From assembly GCF_002355395.1 (NCBI RefSeq), contig NZ_AP017315.1, positions 1,364,001-1,428,000 on the forward strand: a DNA stretch of 64,000 nucleotides, given 5' to 3'. The stretch is from Microcella alkaliphila. Its GTDB lineage: Bacteria; Actinomycetota; Actinomycetes; Actinomycetales; Microbacteriaceae. Under the pieces are notes generated by a model. The model searched no databases, was not told the origin of the DNA, and saw nothing but the letters and a program-made list of their open reading frames with translations. A program made the translations under genes and the position numbers. The first letter of the stretch is position 1. The number at the start of each line of letters is the position of its first letter. This document shows positions 19,964 through 29,168 of this stretch, piece by piece.

Positions 19964-21208
19964 GTGCGGGTGGATGAGATCGAGCGGGTGCGGGTCGAGT
20001 TGGACGAGTTCGTCGGTGAGGTGTTCGCGTCGCTGGCTCGGAAGGATCAGCGGTCCAAGGGTGGCCTGTATCTGCAGGGCCTGATGCTGGAGGGCAGGCG
20101 GAAGTCGATGCAGCCGATGGGCGACCGGCTCGGCATCGATTATCAGCAGCTGCAGCAGTTCGTGTCCTCCTCGCCGTGGCCTGTCGAGCCGGTGCGTCGT
20201 CGGCTCGCCCGTAAGGCGGCGTCGCTGTTGTCGCCGGAGGCGTGGGTTGTCGATGACACCGGGTTCGTCAAGGACGGCCCAGCCTCACCTGGGGTGGCGC
20301 GGCAGTACTCGGGCACGCTCGGAAAGGTCGGGAACGTGCAGATCGGTGTCACCGTGCACGCGGTCACCGATGCGGCGTCTTGCCCGTTGGACTGGCGGCT
20401 GTTCCTTCCCGAATCGTGGGACGACACCTGCTCGGACACCAACGAGCACGCCGACCTCGTCGTCGCGCGGCGGGTGAAGGCGCAGATCCCCGACGCGGTG
20501 CGGCATCGACCGAAGTGGGAGCTCGCGCTGGAGATGATCGACGAGCTTCGCAGCTGGGGGCTGCTGCCGCCGCTGATCTGCGCCGACGCCGGATACGGCG
20601 AGATCGGCTACTTCCGCACCGCGCTCACCGACCGCGGAATCCCTTACGTGGTGCAGGTGAAGTCGGACACCAGCATGCACCCCGAAGCCGCGGTGTTCGA
20701 GATGCCGCCCTACCGCGGACGCGGGCGGCCACCCGTGCAGGCCAGCTACCGCAGTGACCCGATCCGCGCGAAGAGCCTCATCGCAGCCCTCGGCGACGAC
20801 GCGTTCGAGCAGGTGTCGTGGCGGCAAGGATCACGCGGCATGATGACCAGCCGGTTCACCGCCACGCGGGTGCGCCCCGCGAACCGGAACCTGCCCCGCG
20901 AGCCCGACGGATCGCTACCCGAGTGCTGGCTACTCGCCGAATGGCCGGACGACGCGGACGAGCCCACCGACTACTGGCTGTCCACCCTCCCCGCCCACAC
21001 GCCGATCGCGGAGCTGGTTCGGCTCGGGAAGATCCGCTGGCGCATCGAGCACGACTACCGCGAACTCAAGCACGGCCTGGGCCTGGACCACTTCGAAGGA
21101 CGCACCTGGCCCGGGTGGCACCACCACGTCACGCTCGTGAGCGCCGCGCACCTGTTCATCACGATCCAGCGCCTGAGCGCGGACCCAAAAGCCCGCGGGG
21201 CAGCCTGA
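19964..21208 (+). CDS. IS701-family DDE transposase, C-terminal part in the -1 frame
   Basis: The protein has 414 residues and is recognisable as an IS701-type (DDE) transposase: LQQFVSSSPWPVEPVRRRLAR (in part), the catalytic AWVVDDTGFVKDG Asp (~93), LICADAGYGEIGYFR Asp (~205) and the late Glu in RIEHDYRELKHGLGLDHFEG (in part, ~370). The zero frame stops at 21206-21208, but the -1 frame continues as LSFYGILRDLQ and a CPYC motif to a TAA at 21295-21297 inside the right inverted repeat; that tail looks like a genuine transposase C-terminus. Either a one-base deletion truncated the gene or a -1 shift at CCCAAAA (21184-21190) makes a ~444-residue product. Confidence 0.9.
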   Translation: MRVDEIERVRVELDEFVGEVFASLARKDQRSKGGLYLQGLMLEGRRKSMQPMGDRLGIDYQQLQQFVSSSPWPVEPVRRRLARKAASLLSPEAWVVDDTGFVKDGPASPGVARQYSGTLGKVGNVQIGVTVHAVTDAASCPLDWRLFLPESWDDTCSDTNEHADLVVARRVKAQIPDAVRHRPKWELALEMIDELRSWGLLPPLICADAGYGEIGYFRTALTDRGIPYVVQVKSDTSMHPEAAVFEMPPYRGRGRPPVQASYRSDPIRAKSLIAALGDDAFEQVSWRQGSRGMMTSRFTATRVRPANRNLPREPDGSLPECWLLAEWPDDADEPTDYWLSTLPAHTPIAELVRLGKIRWRIEHDYRELKHGLGLDHFEGRTWPGWHHHVTLVSAAHLFITIQRLSADPKARGAA

Positions 21209-21307
21209 GCTTCTACGGCATCCTCCGCGACCTTCAGACCGCGGTCATCCGCCTGCTCAGCCACTGCCCCTACTGCCAACGCGCTGGACCAACCTAACCA
21301 AGTACTA

Positions 21308-22540
21308 CTAGTCGCCGACGGCGGCGAGCCAGGCGCGACGCGCCTCGAGTGCCTCGGTGAGCTCGGCGACCTTCTTCTCGTTCTTTGCCTTCTTCGCCTC
21401 GGCGAGCTCTGCCTCGAGTTGCGCGATGGCATCGTGCAGCTGAGACGCGAGTCCTTCCGAGCGAGCCTTCTTCTCGGGGTTGGACTTCTCCCAGTGCGCT
21501 TCCTCGAGCGCCTTCACGGCCTGCTCGATCTTCCGCAGACGGTCCTCGATAGGACGTACCTGGTCGCGAGGGACCTTGCCGATCGCATCCCAGCGTCGCT
21601 GGATGTTCGTCAGCGTGTTGCGGGCAACGACGCGGTCGGTGGCGTTCAGCAGCGGTTCGGCCTCGGTCAGCAGCGCCAGCTTCTGCTCGAGGTTTCCCTG
21701 GAACTCCTCGTTCTCACGGGCGTCGACCTCGGCCTTGGCCTGATAGAGAACGTCACCCGCGGCCTTGAACGCCGCCCACAGTGCGTCGTCGACCTTCTTG
21801 CCGGCCCGGCCGGCGGCCTTCCACTCGTCGAGCAGGCGCCGATAGGCAGGGATACCGGCGGGCCCCTGGGGGGCAAGCGCCTCGGCCTTCGTGATCAACG
21901 CCTGCTTGGCCTGCTTCGCGCCCTTGTGCTCGGCATCCAGCGCCGCAAAGAAAGCGCGACGGTTGCTGTCGAGCGTTCCGCGGGCGGTCCGGAAGCGCTT
22001 CCAGAGTTCGTCGGCCTGCCTCTTCGGCAGGCGAGGGCCCGACTGCTGGTGGTCCTTCCACCGGGTGAACAGGGCCTCCATCTGCGTCGACGCCTGCTTC
22101 CACTGCACCGACTGCGGGTCCTTTGCCGCCAGAGCCTCGGCCTCGACAACGATCGCCTCGCGTTCGGCGATGGCGGCCTCGAGTGCGGCTTTCGCCTCGG
22201 CCTGCTGCTCCTCCGTCAGCTTCTCGACGGTGCCGCCGAGGGCGTCCAGGCGGGCGCGCAGCGCGGGCAGGTCGCCCACGGCTGCGGCGTCGGTGAGCGT
22301 CTGACGCAGGCTTGCAACTGTCTTCGCCACATCGGCGGCCGGTGCTCCGCTGCGCGCACGCTGTTCGACGAGCCGCACCTGACCCTCGAGGTCGTCGTAC
22401 TTACGCGTGAAGTAGGCGAGGGCCTCGTCAGCGGTGCCGTCGGGGTACTGTCCGACGACGCGTTCTGTTCCGTCGTCGGTGACGTAGACAGTGCCGGTCT
22501 CATCGACTCGGCCGAAAGCGGTCTTCTCGTTCACTGCCAC
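21308..22540 (-). CDS. DUF349-domain coiled-coil protein
   Basis: The protein has 410 residues. It is dominated by repeated DUF349 helical units (for example WKAAGRAGKKVDDALWAAF ~240, NIQRRWDAIGKVPRD ~320) and ends in a strongly coiled Lys/Glu/Ala segment (~375-405). Family proteins are cytoplasmic with no settled function. The GTG at 22540 (VAVNEKTAFGRVDETGT) is the likely start. The stop codon TAG is read from CTA at 21308-21310, within the IS target duplication. The cyclophilin gene lies 113 bases upstream on the same strand. Confidence 0.88.
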   Translation of the reverse strand: MAVNEKTAFGRVDETGTVYVTDDGTERVVGQYPDGTADEALAYFTRKYDDLEGQVRLVEQRARSGAPAADVAKTVASLRQTLTDAAAVGDLPALRARLDALGGTVEKLTEEQQAEAKAALEAAIAEREAIVVEAEALAAKDPQSVQWKQASTQMEALFTRWKDHQQSGPRLPKRQADELWKRFRTARGTLDSNRRAFFAALDAEHKGAKQAKQALITKAEALAPQGPAGIPAYRRLLDEWKAAGRAGKKVDDALWAAFKAAGDVLYQAKAEVDARENEEFQGNLEQKLALLTEAEPLLNATDRVVARNTLTNIQRRWDAIGKVPRDQVRPIEDRLRKIEQAVKALEEAHWEKSNPEKKARSEGLASQLHDAIAQLEAELAEAKKAKNEKKVAELTEALEARRAWLAAVGD

Positions 22541-22653
22541 GGGTGCATCATCCTCATCGACGCCAGGCGCGCAGGCGAGTCCTGCGGGCGGGGTTCAGCA
22601 TATTCCACGCTCTCGCCCCGCATCCGGCTGGGTGGCGGGGCGAGCATCCATCG

Positions 22654-23424
22654 CTACTCGATCGTGATGGAGGTGATGGTCGTCTCGATGCGCGGGCGGC
22701 CATCGGGCGCGCCACCCTCGACGCCGCCGGCCACGATCTCGCTCGTCAGCAGATCGAGGCCCGACGTCACCTCGCCAATGACGGTGTACCCACCGGCCGC
22801 GTCGCTCGGAATCGCCGAGTCGCCGTAGACGATGAAGAACTGGCTGCCCATGCTGAACGCGTCGCCGCCGACGCGCGCCATGGCGAGAGTTCCCGCTGTG
22901 TACAGGCTGTCGGCCGGCGCATTCTCGACTGGACCGAAACGGAAGTCGGGGCCGCCGCCTCCCGTGCCGTCGGGGTCGCCGCACTGGAGGACGAAGATGT
23001 TGGAGGTGGTCAGGCGGTGGCACGTGAGGCCGTCGTAGAACCCGTCGGTGATGAGGGAGGTGACGGCAGCGACCGCCTGCGGGGCGGCGGCACCATCGAG
23101 CTCGATGCCGAGCTCGATCTCGTCGTTGAGGGTCAGCTGGCCTGTCCAGGTGCGGTCTTCGGCCAGGGACGGGTCGGGCGCCTCGGCGGTGGGTTCCGGC
23201 GTCGGCTCGACCGTCGCCTCGGGGTCAGGCTCGGGCGCACCCGGGCCGAGCTCGTAGCCGACGAGCGCGGCGCTCGACAGGGCGATGACGGCGACCAGCG
23301 CCAGCACGCCACCCACGTTGTCGCGCTTCCGGCGCCGGACGGCGGTGTCGTGCACGGTCTGCCTGGCCTGATAGCGGCGCAGCCGCTCGCGAGACTCCCG
23401 ATCTTTCGACGACGCCTGGGCCAT
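22654..23424 (-). CDS. Membrane-anchored cyclophilin-type peptidyl-prolyl isomerase
   Basis: The protein has 256 residues. The start is ATG 23424, preceded by an AAGGAGG SD; the frame extends upstream to 23736 but that part is antisense to rarA and not conserved. A basic N-terminus and one membrane helix (~40-62, VLALVAVIALSSAALVGYEL) are followed by a Pro/Glu/Thr linker (~65-90) and an extracytoplasmic cyclophilin domain with SLITDGFYDGLTCHR (~130), AMARVGGD and GSQFFIVYGDS (~195). It probably assists folding of exported proteins. TAGAGT (minus, 23474-23479) is a likely -10. Confidence 0.92.
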   Translation of the reverse strand: MAQASSKDRESRERLRRYQARQTVHDTAVRRRKRDNVGGVLALVAVIALSSAALVGYELGPGAPEPDPEATVEPTPEPTAEAPDPSLAEDRTWTGQLTLNDEIELGIELDGAAAPQAVAAVTSLITDGFYDGLTCHRLTTSNIFVLQCGDPDGTGGGGPDFRFGPVENAPADSLYTAGTLAMARVGGDAFSMGSQFFIVYGDSAIPSDAAGGYTVIGEVTSGLDLLTSEIVAGGVEGGAPDGRPRIETTITSITIE

Positions 23425-23526
23425 GCGCTCCTCCTTGGGCGGCGAATCTCGCCACGTTTTTTCACCGCGTCGAACTCTAGTCGAGCCCCGCCCGGGAGCC
23501 TCACCGCAGCCCGTTAGCCTGGAGCG

Positions 23527-24873
23527 ATGCAGCAGGAGGGGCTTCATCGCGGCGCGACCCCGCTCGCGGTTCGCATGCGCCCGACGTCGCTCGACGAGGT
23601 CGCGGGCCAAAACCACCTCCTGGGCCCCGGTTCGCCGCTCGTCGCGCTCGCCGCTGACGGAGTCGAGGCGCGCCCGAGCGCCGTCTCGGTGATTCTGTGG
23701 GGGCCTCCCGGAACGGGAAAGACGACGCTCGCCCAAGCGATCGCCCGTCAGTCAGGGCGCCGCTTCGTCGAACTGTCGGCGATCACGGCCGGAGTCAAAG
23801 ACGTGCGCGAGGTCATGGAGCGCGCCCTCAGCGACCGCGACCTCTACGGCTCGACGACCGTGCTGTTTCTCGACGAGATCCACCGATTCACCAAGGCTCA
23901 GCAGGATGCCCTGCTCCCCGGCGTCGAGAACGGCTGGGTCGTGCTGATCGCCGCGACGACAGAGAATCCCAGCTTCTCGGTGATCTCCCCGCTGCTCAGC
24001 CGCAGCCTCCTGCTCACCCTGAAACCGCTCGAGGACGACGACCTCGGGATGCTCGTGGACCGCGCCGTCGTCGACCCTCGCGGGCTCGCCGGTCGCGTCA
24101 CGCTCGACGACGAGGCGCGCGACGCGCTCGTTCGCCTGGCGTCCGGGGATGCCCGGCGCGCGCTGACCGCGCTCGAGGCGGCCGCGCAGACAACGCTCGC
24201 GACCGTCGATGAGGAGGACGAGCATCCCGTAATCACGGCGGAAGCGGTCTCCGCCGCCGTCGACCGGGCCCTCCTGCGCTACGACCGCGCCGGCGACGAG
24301 CACTACGACGTCATCAGCGCGTTCATCAAGTCGATTCGCGGCAGCGACCCCGACGCCGCCCTGCACTACCTGGCGCGGATGATCGAGGCGGGGGAGGACC
24401 CGCGCTTCATCGCGCGACGCGTGATCATCTCTGCGGCTGAAGACATTGGTGTCGCCGACCCGCAGGCGTTGCCGCTCGCGGTCGCCGCGGCCCAGGCGGT
24501 GCAGCTGATCGGCATGCCGGAGGGGCGGATTCCGCTCGCCGAGGCTGTGGTGTACCTCGCGACCGCGCCGAAGTCGAACGCTGCCTACGTCGGCATCGAC
24601 GCGGCTCTCGCCGACGTGCGGGCGGGGAAGGCCGGGGTCGTGCCCCTGCACCTGCGCGACGCGCACTACCCCGGCGCGAAAACACTTGGCCACGGAAAGG
24701 GGTACCGCTACCCCCACGACGACGAGCACGGCGTCTCGACGCAGCAGTACCTTCCGGACCGCCTCGTGGGGCGCGAGTACTACCGACCGACGGCTCGCGG
24801 TGCCGAGCGCGACATCGCCGCCCGGCTCGAAAAGTTGCGCGCGATCGTGCGGGGCCGCGCGAGCGAGGGCTGA
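23527..24873 (+). CDS. rarA: Replication-associated recombination protein A (RarA/MgsA)
   Basis: This 448-residue AAA+ ATPase related to clamp loaders acts at stalled replication forks. Walker [15 protein letters not shown] (~63) and Walker [15 protein letters not shown] (~118) are intact; the C-terminal tetramerisation region carries [20 protein letters not shown] (~258) and KGYRYPHD (~400). TAGCCT at 23515-23520, 6 bases from ATG 23527, suggests a leaderless transcript divergent from the cyclophilin gene. Confidence 0.95.
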   Translation: MQQEGLHRGATPLAVRMRPTSLDEVAGQNHLLGPGSPLVALAADGVEARPSAVSVILWGPPGTGKTTLAQAIARQSGRRFVELSAITAGVKDVREVMERALSDRDLYGSTTVLFLDEIHRFTKAQQDALLPGVENGWVVLIAATTENPSFSVISPLLSRSLLLTLKPLEDDDLGMLVDRAVVDPRGLAGRVTLDDEARDALVRLASGDARRALTALEAAAQTTLATVDEEDEHPVITAEAVSAAVDRALLRYDRAGDEHYDVISAFIKSIRGSDPDAALHYLARMIEAGEDPRFIARRVIISAAEDIGVADPQALPLAVAAAQAVQLIGMPEGRIPLAEAVVYLATAPKSNAAYVGIDAALADVRAGKAGVVPLHLRDAHYPGAKTLGHGKGYRYPHDDEHGVSTQQYLPDRLVGREYYRPTARGAERDIAARLEKLRAIVRGRASEG

Positions 24874-24888
24874 ACGCCGCCATTCTGC

Positions 24889-25030
24889 TAAGCTTTACCG
24901 GCTCGTCAGGTCACGAGCACATCCCACCCTTTCCTTATCGGATCCTCCGGAACGCTGCGACGTGCGCCCGGGCAGGGAGGCGGGATGTACGTCCGTGAGT
25001 CGCGAACGCCGCGGCCACGTCATGGAAGGA
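24889..25030 (+). promoter_or_regulatory. rpsD promoter and structured leader
   Basis: TAAGCT at 24889-24894 is a likely -10, giving a leader of ~140 nt. The leader opens with a 6-bp hairpin GCTCGT (24901-24906) / ACGAGC (24913-24918). Downstream there are two SD-like runs, GGGAGG at 24975-24980 before an in-frame ATG at 24985, and GGAAGGA at 25024-25030 before the conserved GTG start at 25039. S4 autoregulates its own mRNA in other bacteria; whether this leader does so is unknown. Confidence 0.4.
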
Positions 25031-25038
25031 AACCGTTC

Positions 25039-25668
25039 GTGTCGACTAAGTCACGTACCCGCAGCAAGACCCGCCTCTCGCGCTCGCTCGGCATCGCCCT
25101 CACCCCGAAGGCCGCCAAGTACCTCGAGAAGCGTCCCTATGGCCCTGGTGAGCACGGCCGCACCCGCCGCAAGCAGGACAGCGACTACGCGGTCCGTCTG
25201 CGCGAGAAGCAGCGTCTGCGCGCCCAGTACGGCATTCGCGAGGCGCAGCTGCGCAACGTGTTCCAGGAGGCCCGCCGCACCGAGGGCATGACCGGTGAGA
25301 ACCTGGTCGAGCTGCTCGAGATGCGCCTCGACGCGCTCGTGCTGCGCGCCGGCTTCGCCCGCACCACCGCGCAGGCCCGTCAGATGGTCGTGCACCGCCA
25401 CATCCTCGTCGACGGCCAGCTCGTCGACCGCCCGTCGTTCCGCGTGAAGCCGGGCCAGCTCATCCACGTCAAGCCGAAGAGCGAGGGCATGGAGCCGTTC
25501 CAGGTCGCCGCCGCCGGTGGCCACGTCGACGTGCTGCCGAAGACCCCGGGCTACCTCGAGGTCGAGCTCGACAAGCTGCAGGCGCGCCTGGTGCGCCGCC
25601 CGAAGCGTGCCGAGGTGCCCGTCACCTGTGACGTGCAGCTCGTCGTTGAGTACTACGCCGCGCGCTAG
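25039..25668 (+). CDS. rpsD: 30S ribosomal protein S4
   Basis: This primary 16S rRNA-binding protein has 209 residues. The GTG start gives MSTKSRTRSKTRLSRSLGIA, the standard actinobacterial N-terminus, and is preceded by GGAAGGA. The S4 RNA-binding domain follows (MRLDALVLRAGFARTTAQAR, ~95-115, then VVHRHILVDGQLVDRPS). The CxxC zinc motif found in some S4 proteins is absent (C-minus form). A single-gene unit: its own promoter upstream and a hairpin terminator 18 bases downstream. Confidence 0.97.
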   Translation: MSTKSRTRSKTRLSRSLGIALTPKAAKYLEKRPYGPGEHGRTRRKQDSDYAVRLREKQRLRAQYGIREAQLRNVFQEARRTEGMTGENLVELLEMRLDALVLRAGFARTTAQARQMVVHRHILVDGQLVDRPSFRVKPGQLIHVKPKSEGMEPFQVAAAGGHVDVLPKTPGYLEVELDKLQARLVRRPKRAEVPVTCDVQLVVEYYAAR

Positions 25669-25685
25669 CGCACACTGATTCACCC

Positions 25686-25721
25686 CGTCGGGGGCTCGGC
25701 ATGTTTGCCGGGCCCCCGACG
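25686..25721 (+). terminator. Hairpin downstream of rpsD
   Basis: CGTCGGGGGC (25686-25695) pairs perfectly with GCCCCCGACG (25712-25721), with an inner CGGC/GCCG pair. There is no T run, as is common for terminators in high-GC genomes. Confidence 0.7.
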
Positions 25722-25806
25722 TCGTTCTCGGGGCCGCTAGGCTGGGTGACTGCCCGTACGCGCGAGACCGCGCACGCCACCACACCTCGGCTGTAAGGAG
25801 TCCCTC

Positions 25807-26034
25807 ATGAAGAACGCTCTCTGGTTCATCGTCGGCGTTGCGGTGGGTGCCGTCGCCGCCCACCAGTACTCGCGCACCGAGCAGGGCGCCCAGTTCTTCG
25901 ACGAGGTTGACGCCCGCGCCCGCGAGTTCGGCTCGGCCGTCATCGACGGCTACAAGCAGCGCGAGGCCGAGCTGCGCGCCGCCGTCGCCGAAGCGGAAGA
26001 CACGATCGCTGATCTGTCGAACAAGCTGAAGTAA
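25807..26034 (+). CDS. Small membrane-anchored coiled-coil protein
   Basis: The protein has 75 residues: an N-terminal hydrophobic segment (~4-19, LWFIVGVAVGAVAAH) and then a charged helical region (~25-75) with heptad-like Glu/Ala/Leu spacing. AAGGAG at 25795-25800 is a good SD, and TAGGCT at 25738-25743 a likely -10. It ends 3 bases before alaS, so it probably leads the alaS-ruvX-mltG-aroE transcript. No function is recognised. Confidence 0.8.
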   Translation: MKNALWFIVGVAVGAVAAHQYSRTEQGAQFFDEVDARAREFGSAVIDGYKQREAELRAAVAEAEDTIADLSNKLK

Positions 26035-26037
26035 CCG

Positions 26038-28695
26038 GTGCAGACCGCCGATATTCAGCGCCGCTGGCTCGACTACTTCGGGCAGCGGGGCCACACCGTC
26101 GTCCCCAGCGCCAGCCTGATCGCCGATGATCCCACGGTCATGTTCACGATCGCGGGCATGGTGCCGTTCATCCCGTACCTGACCGGTGTCGTGCCGGCGC
26201 CGTACCCGCGCGCCACCAGCGTGCAGAAGTGCATTCGCACGAACGACATCGAGGAGGTCGGCAAGACCACCCGGCACGGCACGTTCTTCCAGATGAACGG
26301 CAACTTCTCGTTCGGCGACTACTTCAAGGAAGGCGCGATCGAGTACGCCTGGGAGTTGCTCACGATGTCGGAGGCCGACGGCGGCCTCGGCTTCGACGAG
26401 AAAGACCTCTGGGTCACCGTCTACGAAGACGACGACGAGGCGCGTCAGCTGTGGAAGCGCATCGCGGGGCTTCCCGATGAGCGCATCCAGTCGATGGGTA
26501 AGGAAGACAATTACTGGTCAACCGGGCAGCCGGGCCCCGCGGGCCCGTGCAGCGAGATCTATTTCGACCGCGGCCCCGCCTATGGGCCCGAGGGCGGGCC
26601 GGCCGTTGACGACACGCGCTACATCGAGATCTGGAATCTCGTGTTCATGCAGTACGCGATCGACCAGGTCACGTCGAAGACCGAGTTCCGCATTCTCGGA
26701 GAGCTGCCGAACAAGAACATCGACACCGGCATGGGCATGGAGCGCGTCGCGTTCTTGAAGCAGGGCGTCGAGAACATGTACGAGATCGACCAGGTGCGCC
26801 CCGTCCTCGACGCGGCGGCCGAGCTGTCGGGCCGCCGCTACGGTGTGAGCCACGACGACGACGTGCGGATGCGCGTCATCGCCGATCACGTGCGCTCCAG
26901 CCTCATGCTGATGACCGACGGTGTCGCGCCCGGCAACGAGGGGCGCGGCTACATCCTGCGCCGCCTCATGCGTCGCTCGATCCGCGCGATGCGTCTGCTC
27001 GGCGTGGACGCCCCGAGCTTCGAGGTGCTGTTCGCCGCCTCGCGCGACGCGATGAGCGCCGCGTACCCGGAGGTCTCACAGAACTATGACCGCGTCTCGC
27101 GCCTCGCACTCGGCGAGGAGGACGCATTCCTGCGGACGCTCGCGAGCGGCACGAGCATCCTGGATGTGGCCGTCGCCGAGACCACGCGGTCAGGCGGCAG
27201 CGTGCTTCCCGGGGACACTGCCTTCCAGTTGCACGACACGTTCGGCTTCCCGATCGACCTGACGCTGGAAATGGCGGAGGAAGCGGGGCTGTCGGTCGAC
27301 CGCGCCGCCTTCGACACCCTCATGGCTGAGCAGCGCGCGCGGGCGAAGGCCGACGCCAAGTCGAAGAAGGCCGTGCTCGCCGACGTGTCGGTGTACGGCA
27401 GCTTCCGCTCCCTCGGCGAGACGCGATTCCTGGGCTACGACGAGCTGGAGGCCGAGACCACGGTCGTCGGCATCATCGTCGACGGCCAGAGCGTCGACCG
27501 GGCGAGCGCCGGCCAGCTCGCCGAGGTGATCCTCGCCGACACGACCCTGTACGCCGAGTCGGGCGGCCAGGACGCGGATGAAGGCGCGATTGTCGGCCAC
27601 AGCTTCGAACTCGACGTCCTCGACGTGCAGCGTCCGATTGCGGGGCTCGTCAGCCACCGCGTCGAGGTGCGCACGGGCGAGGTCGCGGTCGGCATGGCCG
27701 CTCGGTCGATCGTCGACCGCGAATACCGCCGCTCGGCGACCCAGGCGCACTCGGCGACCCACGTCATCCACGCCGCCCTGCGCCAGACCCTCGGTTCGGA
27801 GGCCCACCAGTCCGGTTCGTACAACAAGGCTGGCTACATGCGCCTCGACTTCAGCTGGAACCAGGCACTCAGCCCGGAAACCCGCAGCGAGATCGAGGAG
27901 ATCAGCAACATCGCCGTGCGCGACAACCTCGCCGTCGAAACCCGCGTGATGGGGCTCGACGAGGCGAAGTCGCTCGGCGCGACGGCGCTGTTCGGCGAGA
28001 AGTACGGAGACCGCGTGCGCGTCGTCGACATCGGTGGCCCCTGGTCGCGCGAGTTGTGTGCCGGCACGCACGTGTCGCGCTCGGCCGAGATCGGCATGAT
28101 CAGCCTCGTGAGCGAGTCGAGCGTCGGCTCGACGAACCGCCGCGTCGAGGCGCTCGTCGGGCTGGAGGCGTTCCGCGAATTCGCCGCCGAGCGCGCGCTG
28201 GTGCAGCAGCTCACCGCGCAGCTGAAGACGCCGCGCGAAAACCTCGCCGACCGCATCGCCGACCTCGCCCAGCAGCTGAAGAGCGCCGAGAAGCGCATCC
28301 AGCAGTTCGAGGCTCAGAAGCTGTCCGAGCGTGTGCCCGCACTCGCTCAGTCGGCTGAGTCGCTCGGCGCCGTGCAGCTCGTCGCCGCCGACCTCGGCGC
28401 CGTGTCGTCGGCCGATGATGTGCGTCGGCTCGCCCAGTCGGTGCGCGAGCGACTCGCGGGCCAGCCCGCCGTGGTCGCGCTCGCCGGCGCGAACTCCGGC
28501 AAGGCGACCGTCATCGTCGCGACGACCCCCGAGGCTCGGGACGTCGGCGCCCGCGCGGGCGATCTCGCGAAGCGGGCTTCCGCCGTTCTCGGCGGCGGCG
28601 GAGGCGGCAAGGACGACCTGGCCCAGGGCGGTGGACCCAACCTCGACCAGGTGGGTGACGCGCTGGCGGCCGTTCGCGACGCGCTTCGAGGCTAA
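26038..28695 (+). CDS. alaS: Alanine--tRNA ligase
   Basis: The protein has 885 residues, full length. The class II core begins IQRRWLDYFGQRGH, with GMVPFIPYL, TRHGTFFQMNGNFSFGDY (~85) and TGMGMERV (~235). The editing domain carries ATHVIHAALR (~580) and the zinc-binding CAGTHVSRS (~680); the C-terminal C-Ala domain ends GGGGGGKDDLAQGGGP. The GTG start is 3 bases after the small upstream gene; ruvX follows after 5 bases. Confidence 0.97.
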   Translation: MQTADIQRRWLDYFGQRGHTVVPSASLIADDPTVMFTIAGMVPFIPYLTGVVPAPYPRATSVQKCIRTNDIEEVGKTTRHGTFFQMNGNFSFGDYFKEGAIEYAWELLTMSEADGGLGFDEKDLWVTVYEDDDEARQLWKRIAGLPDERIQSMGKEDNYWSTGQPGPAGPCSEIYFDRGPAYGPEGGPAVDDTRYIEIWNLVFMQYAIDQVTSKTEFRILGELPNKNIDTGMGMERVAFLKQGVENMYEIDQVRPVLDAAAELSGRRYGVSHDDDVRMRVIADHVRSSLMLMTDGVAPGNEGRGYILRRLMRRSIRAMRLLGVDAPSFEVLFAASRDAMSAAYPEVSQNYDRVSRLALGEEDAFLRTLASGTSILDVAVAETTRSGGSVLPGDTAFQLHDTFGFPIDLTLEMAEEAGLSVDRAAFDTLMAEQRARAKADAKSKKAVLADVSVYGSFRSLGETRFLGYDELEAETTVVGIIVDGQSVDRASAGQLAEVILADTTLYAESGGQDADEGAIVGHSFELDVLDVQRPIAGLVSHRVEVRTGEVAVGMAARSIVDREYRRSATQAHSATHVIHAALRQTLGSEAHQSGSYNKAGYMRLDFSWNQALSPETRSEIEEISNIAVRDNLAVETRVMGLDEAKSLGATALFGEKYGDRVRVVDIGGPWSRELCAGTHVSRSAEIGMISLVSESSVGSTNRRVEALVGLEAFREFAAERALVQQLTAQLKTPRENLADRIADLAQQLKSAEKRIQQFEAQKLSERVPALAQSAESLGAVQLVAADLGAVSSADDVRRLAQSVRERLAGQPAVVALAGANSGKATVIVATTPEARDVGARAGDLAKRASAVLGGGGGGKDDLAQGGGPNLDQVGDALAAVRDALRG

Positions 28696-28700
28696 ACCCC

Positions 28701-29168
28701 GTGCGGTCGGGAGTGCGGCTCGGCATCGACGTGGGGAAGGCCCGCGTCGGTGTCGCGAAAAGCGATCTGCACGGCATACTCGCCACCCCGGTCGAGACGG
28801 TGCCGCGTCGTCCCGACACGGTCGACCGCCTGGTTGCCCTCGCCACAGAACACGACGTAATCGAACTCGTCGTGGGGCTGCCGCTGTCGATGAGCGGTGC
28901 TGACACCGCATCGACGGCCGATGCCCGGCAGCTGGCGGCAGAACTCGCCGCCCGCGGGCTGGCCGTGCGGCTCGTCGACGAGCGACTCACCACCGTCTCC
29001 GCCCAGCGCGCCCTGCACGGCGCTGGCCGCACGACGAAGTCGAGCCGCTCGGTCGTCGACCAAGTGGCCGCTGTTATTCTGCTCCAGCACGCGCTCGACC
29101 ATGAGCGTTCCCGCGGGGACGCGCCGGGCGCCATCCTGACGGCCGACGGAGGACACCCGACATCGTGA
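28701..29168 (+). CDS. ruvX: Holliday junction resolvase-like protein RuvX/YqgF
   Basis: This 155-residue RNase H-like protein is implicated in 16S rRNA 5' processing as well as junction cleavage. Active-site context LGIDVGKARVGVA (~10), GLPLSMSG (~62), VDERLTT (~98) and the late Asp in VVDQVAAVILLQ (~122) are present. GTG start; 4-base overlap with mltG, in the usual alaS-ruvX-mltG order. Confidence 0.93.
   Translation: MRSGVRLGIDVGKARVGVAKSDLHGILATPVETVPRRPDTVDRLVALATEHDVIELVVGLPLSMSGADTASTADARQLAAELAARGLAVRLVDERLTTVSAQRALHGAGRTTKSSRSVVDQVAAVILLQHALDHERSRGDAPGAILTADGGHPTS

Larger units (their letters stand above)
19907..21311. mobile_element. IS701-type insertion sequence with CTAG target duplication
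   Basis: The element proper spans 19911-21307 (1397 bp). Its ends are inverted repeats TAGTACTTGGTTAGGT (19911-19926) and ACCTAACCAAGTACTA (21292-21307), perfect over 16 bp. Each end is flanked by CTAG (19907-19910 and 21308-21311), a 4-bp duplication of the kind produced by IS701-family elements. The right-hand CTAG supplies the stop codon of the minus-strand DUF349 gene. Intact ends and perfect duplication suggest a recent insertion. Confidence 0.9.
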
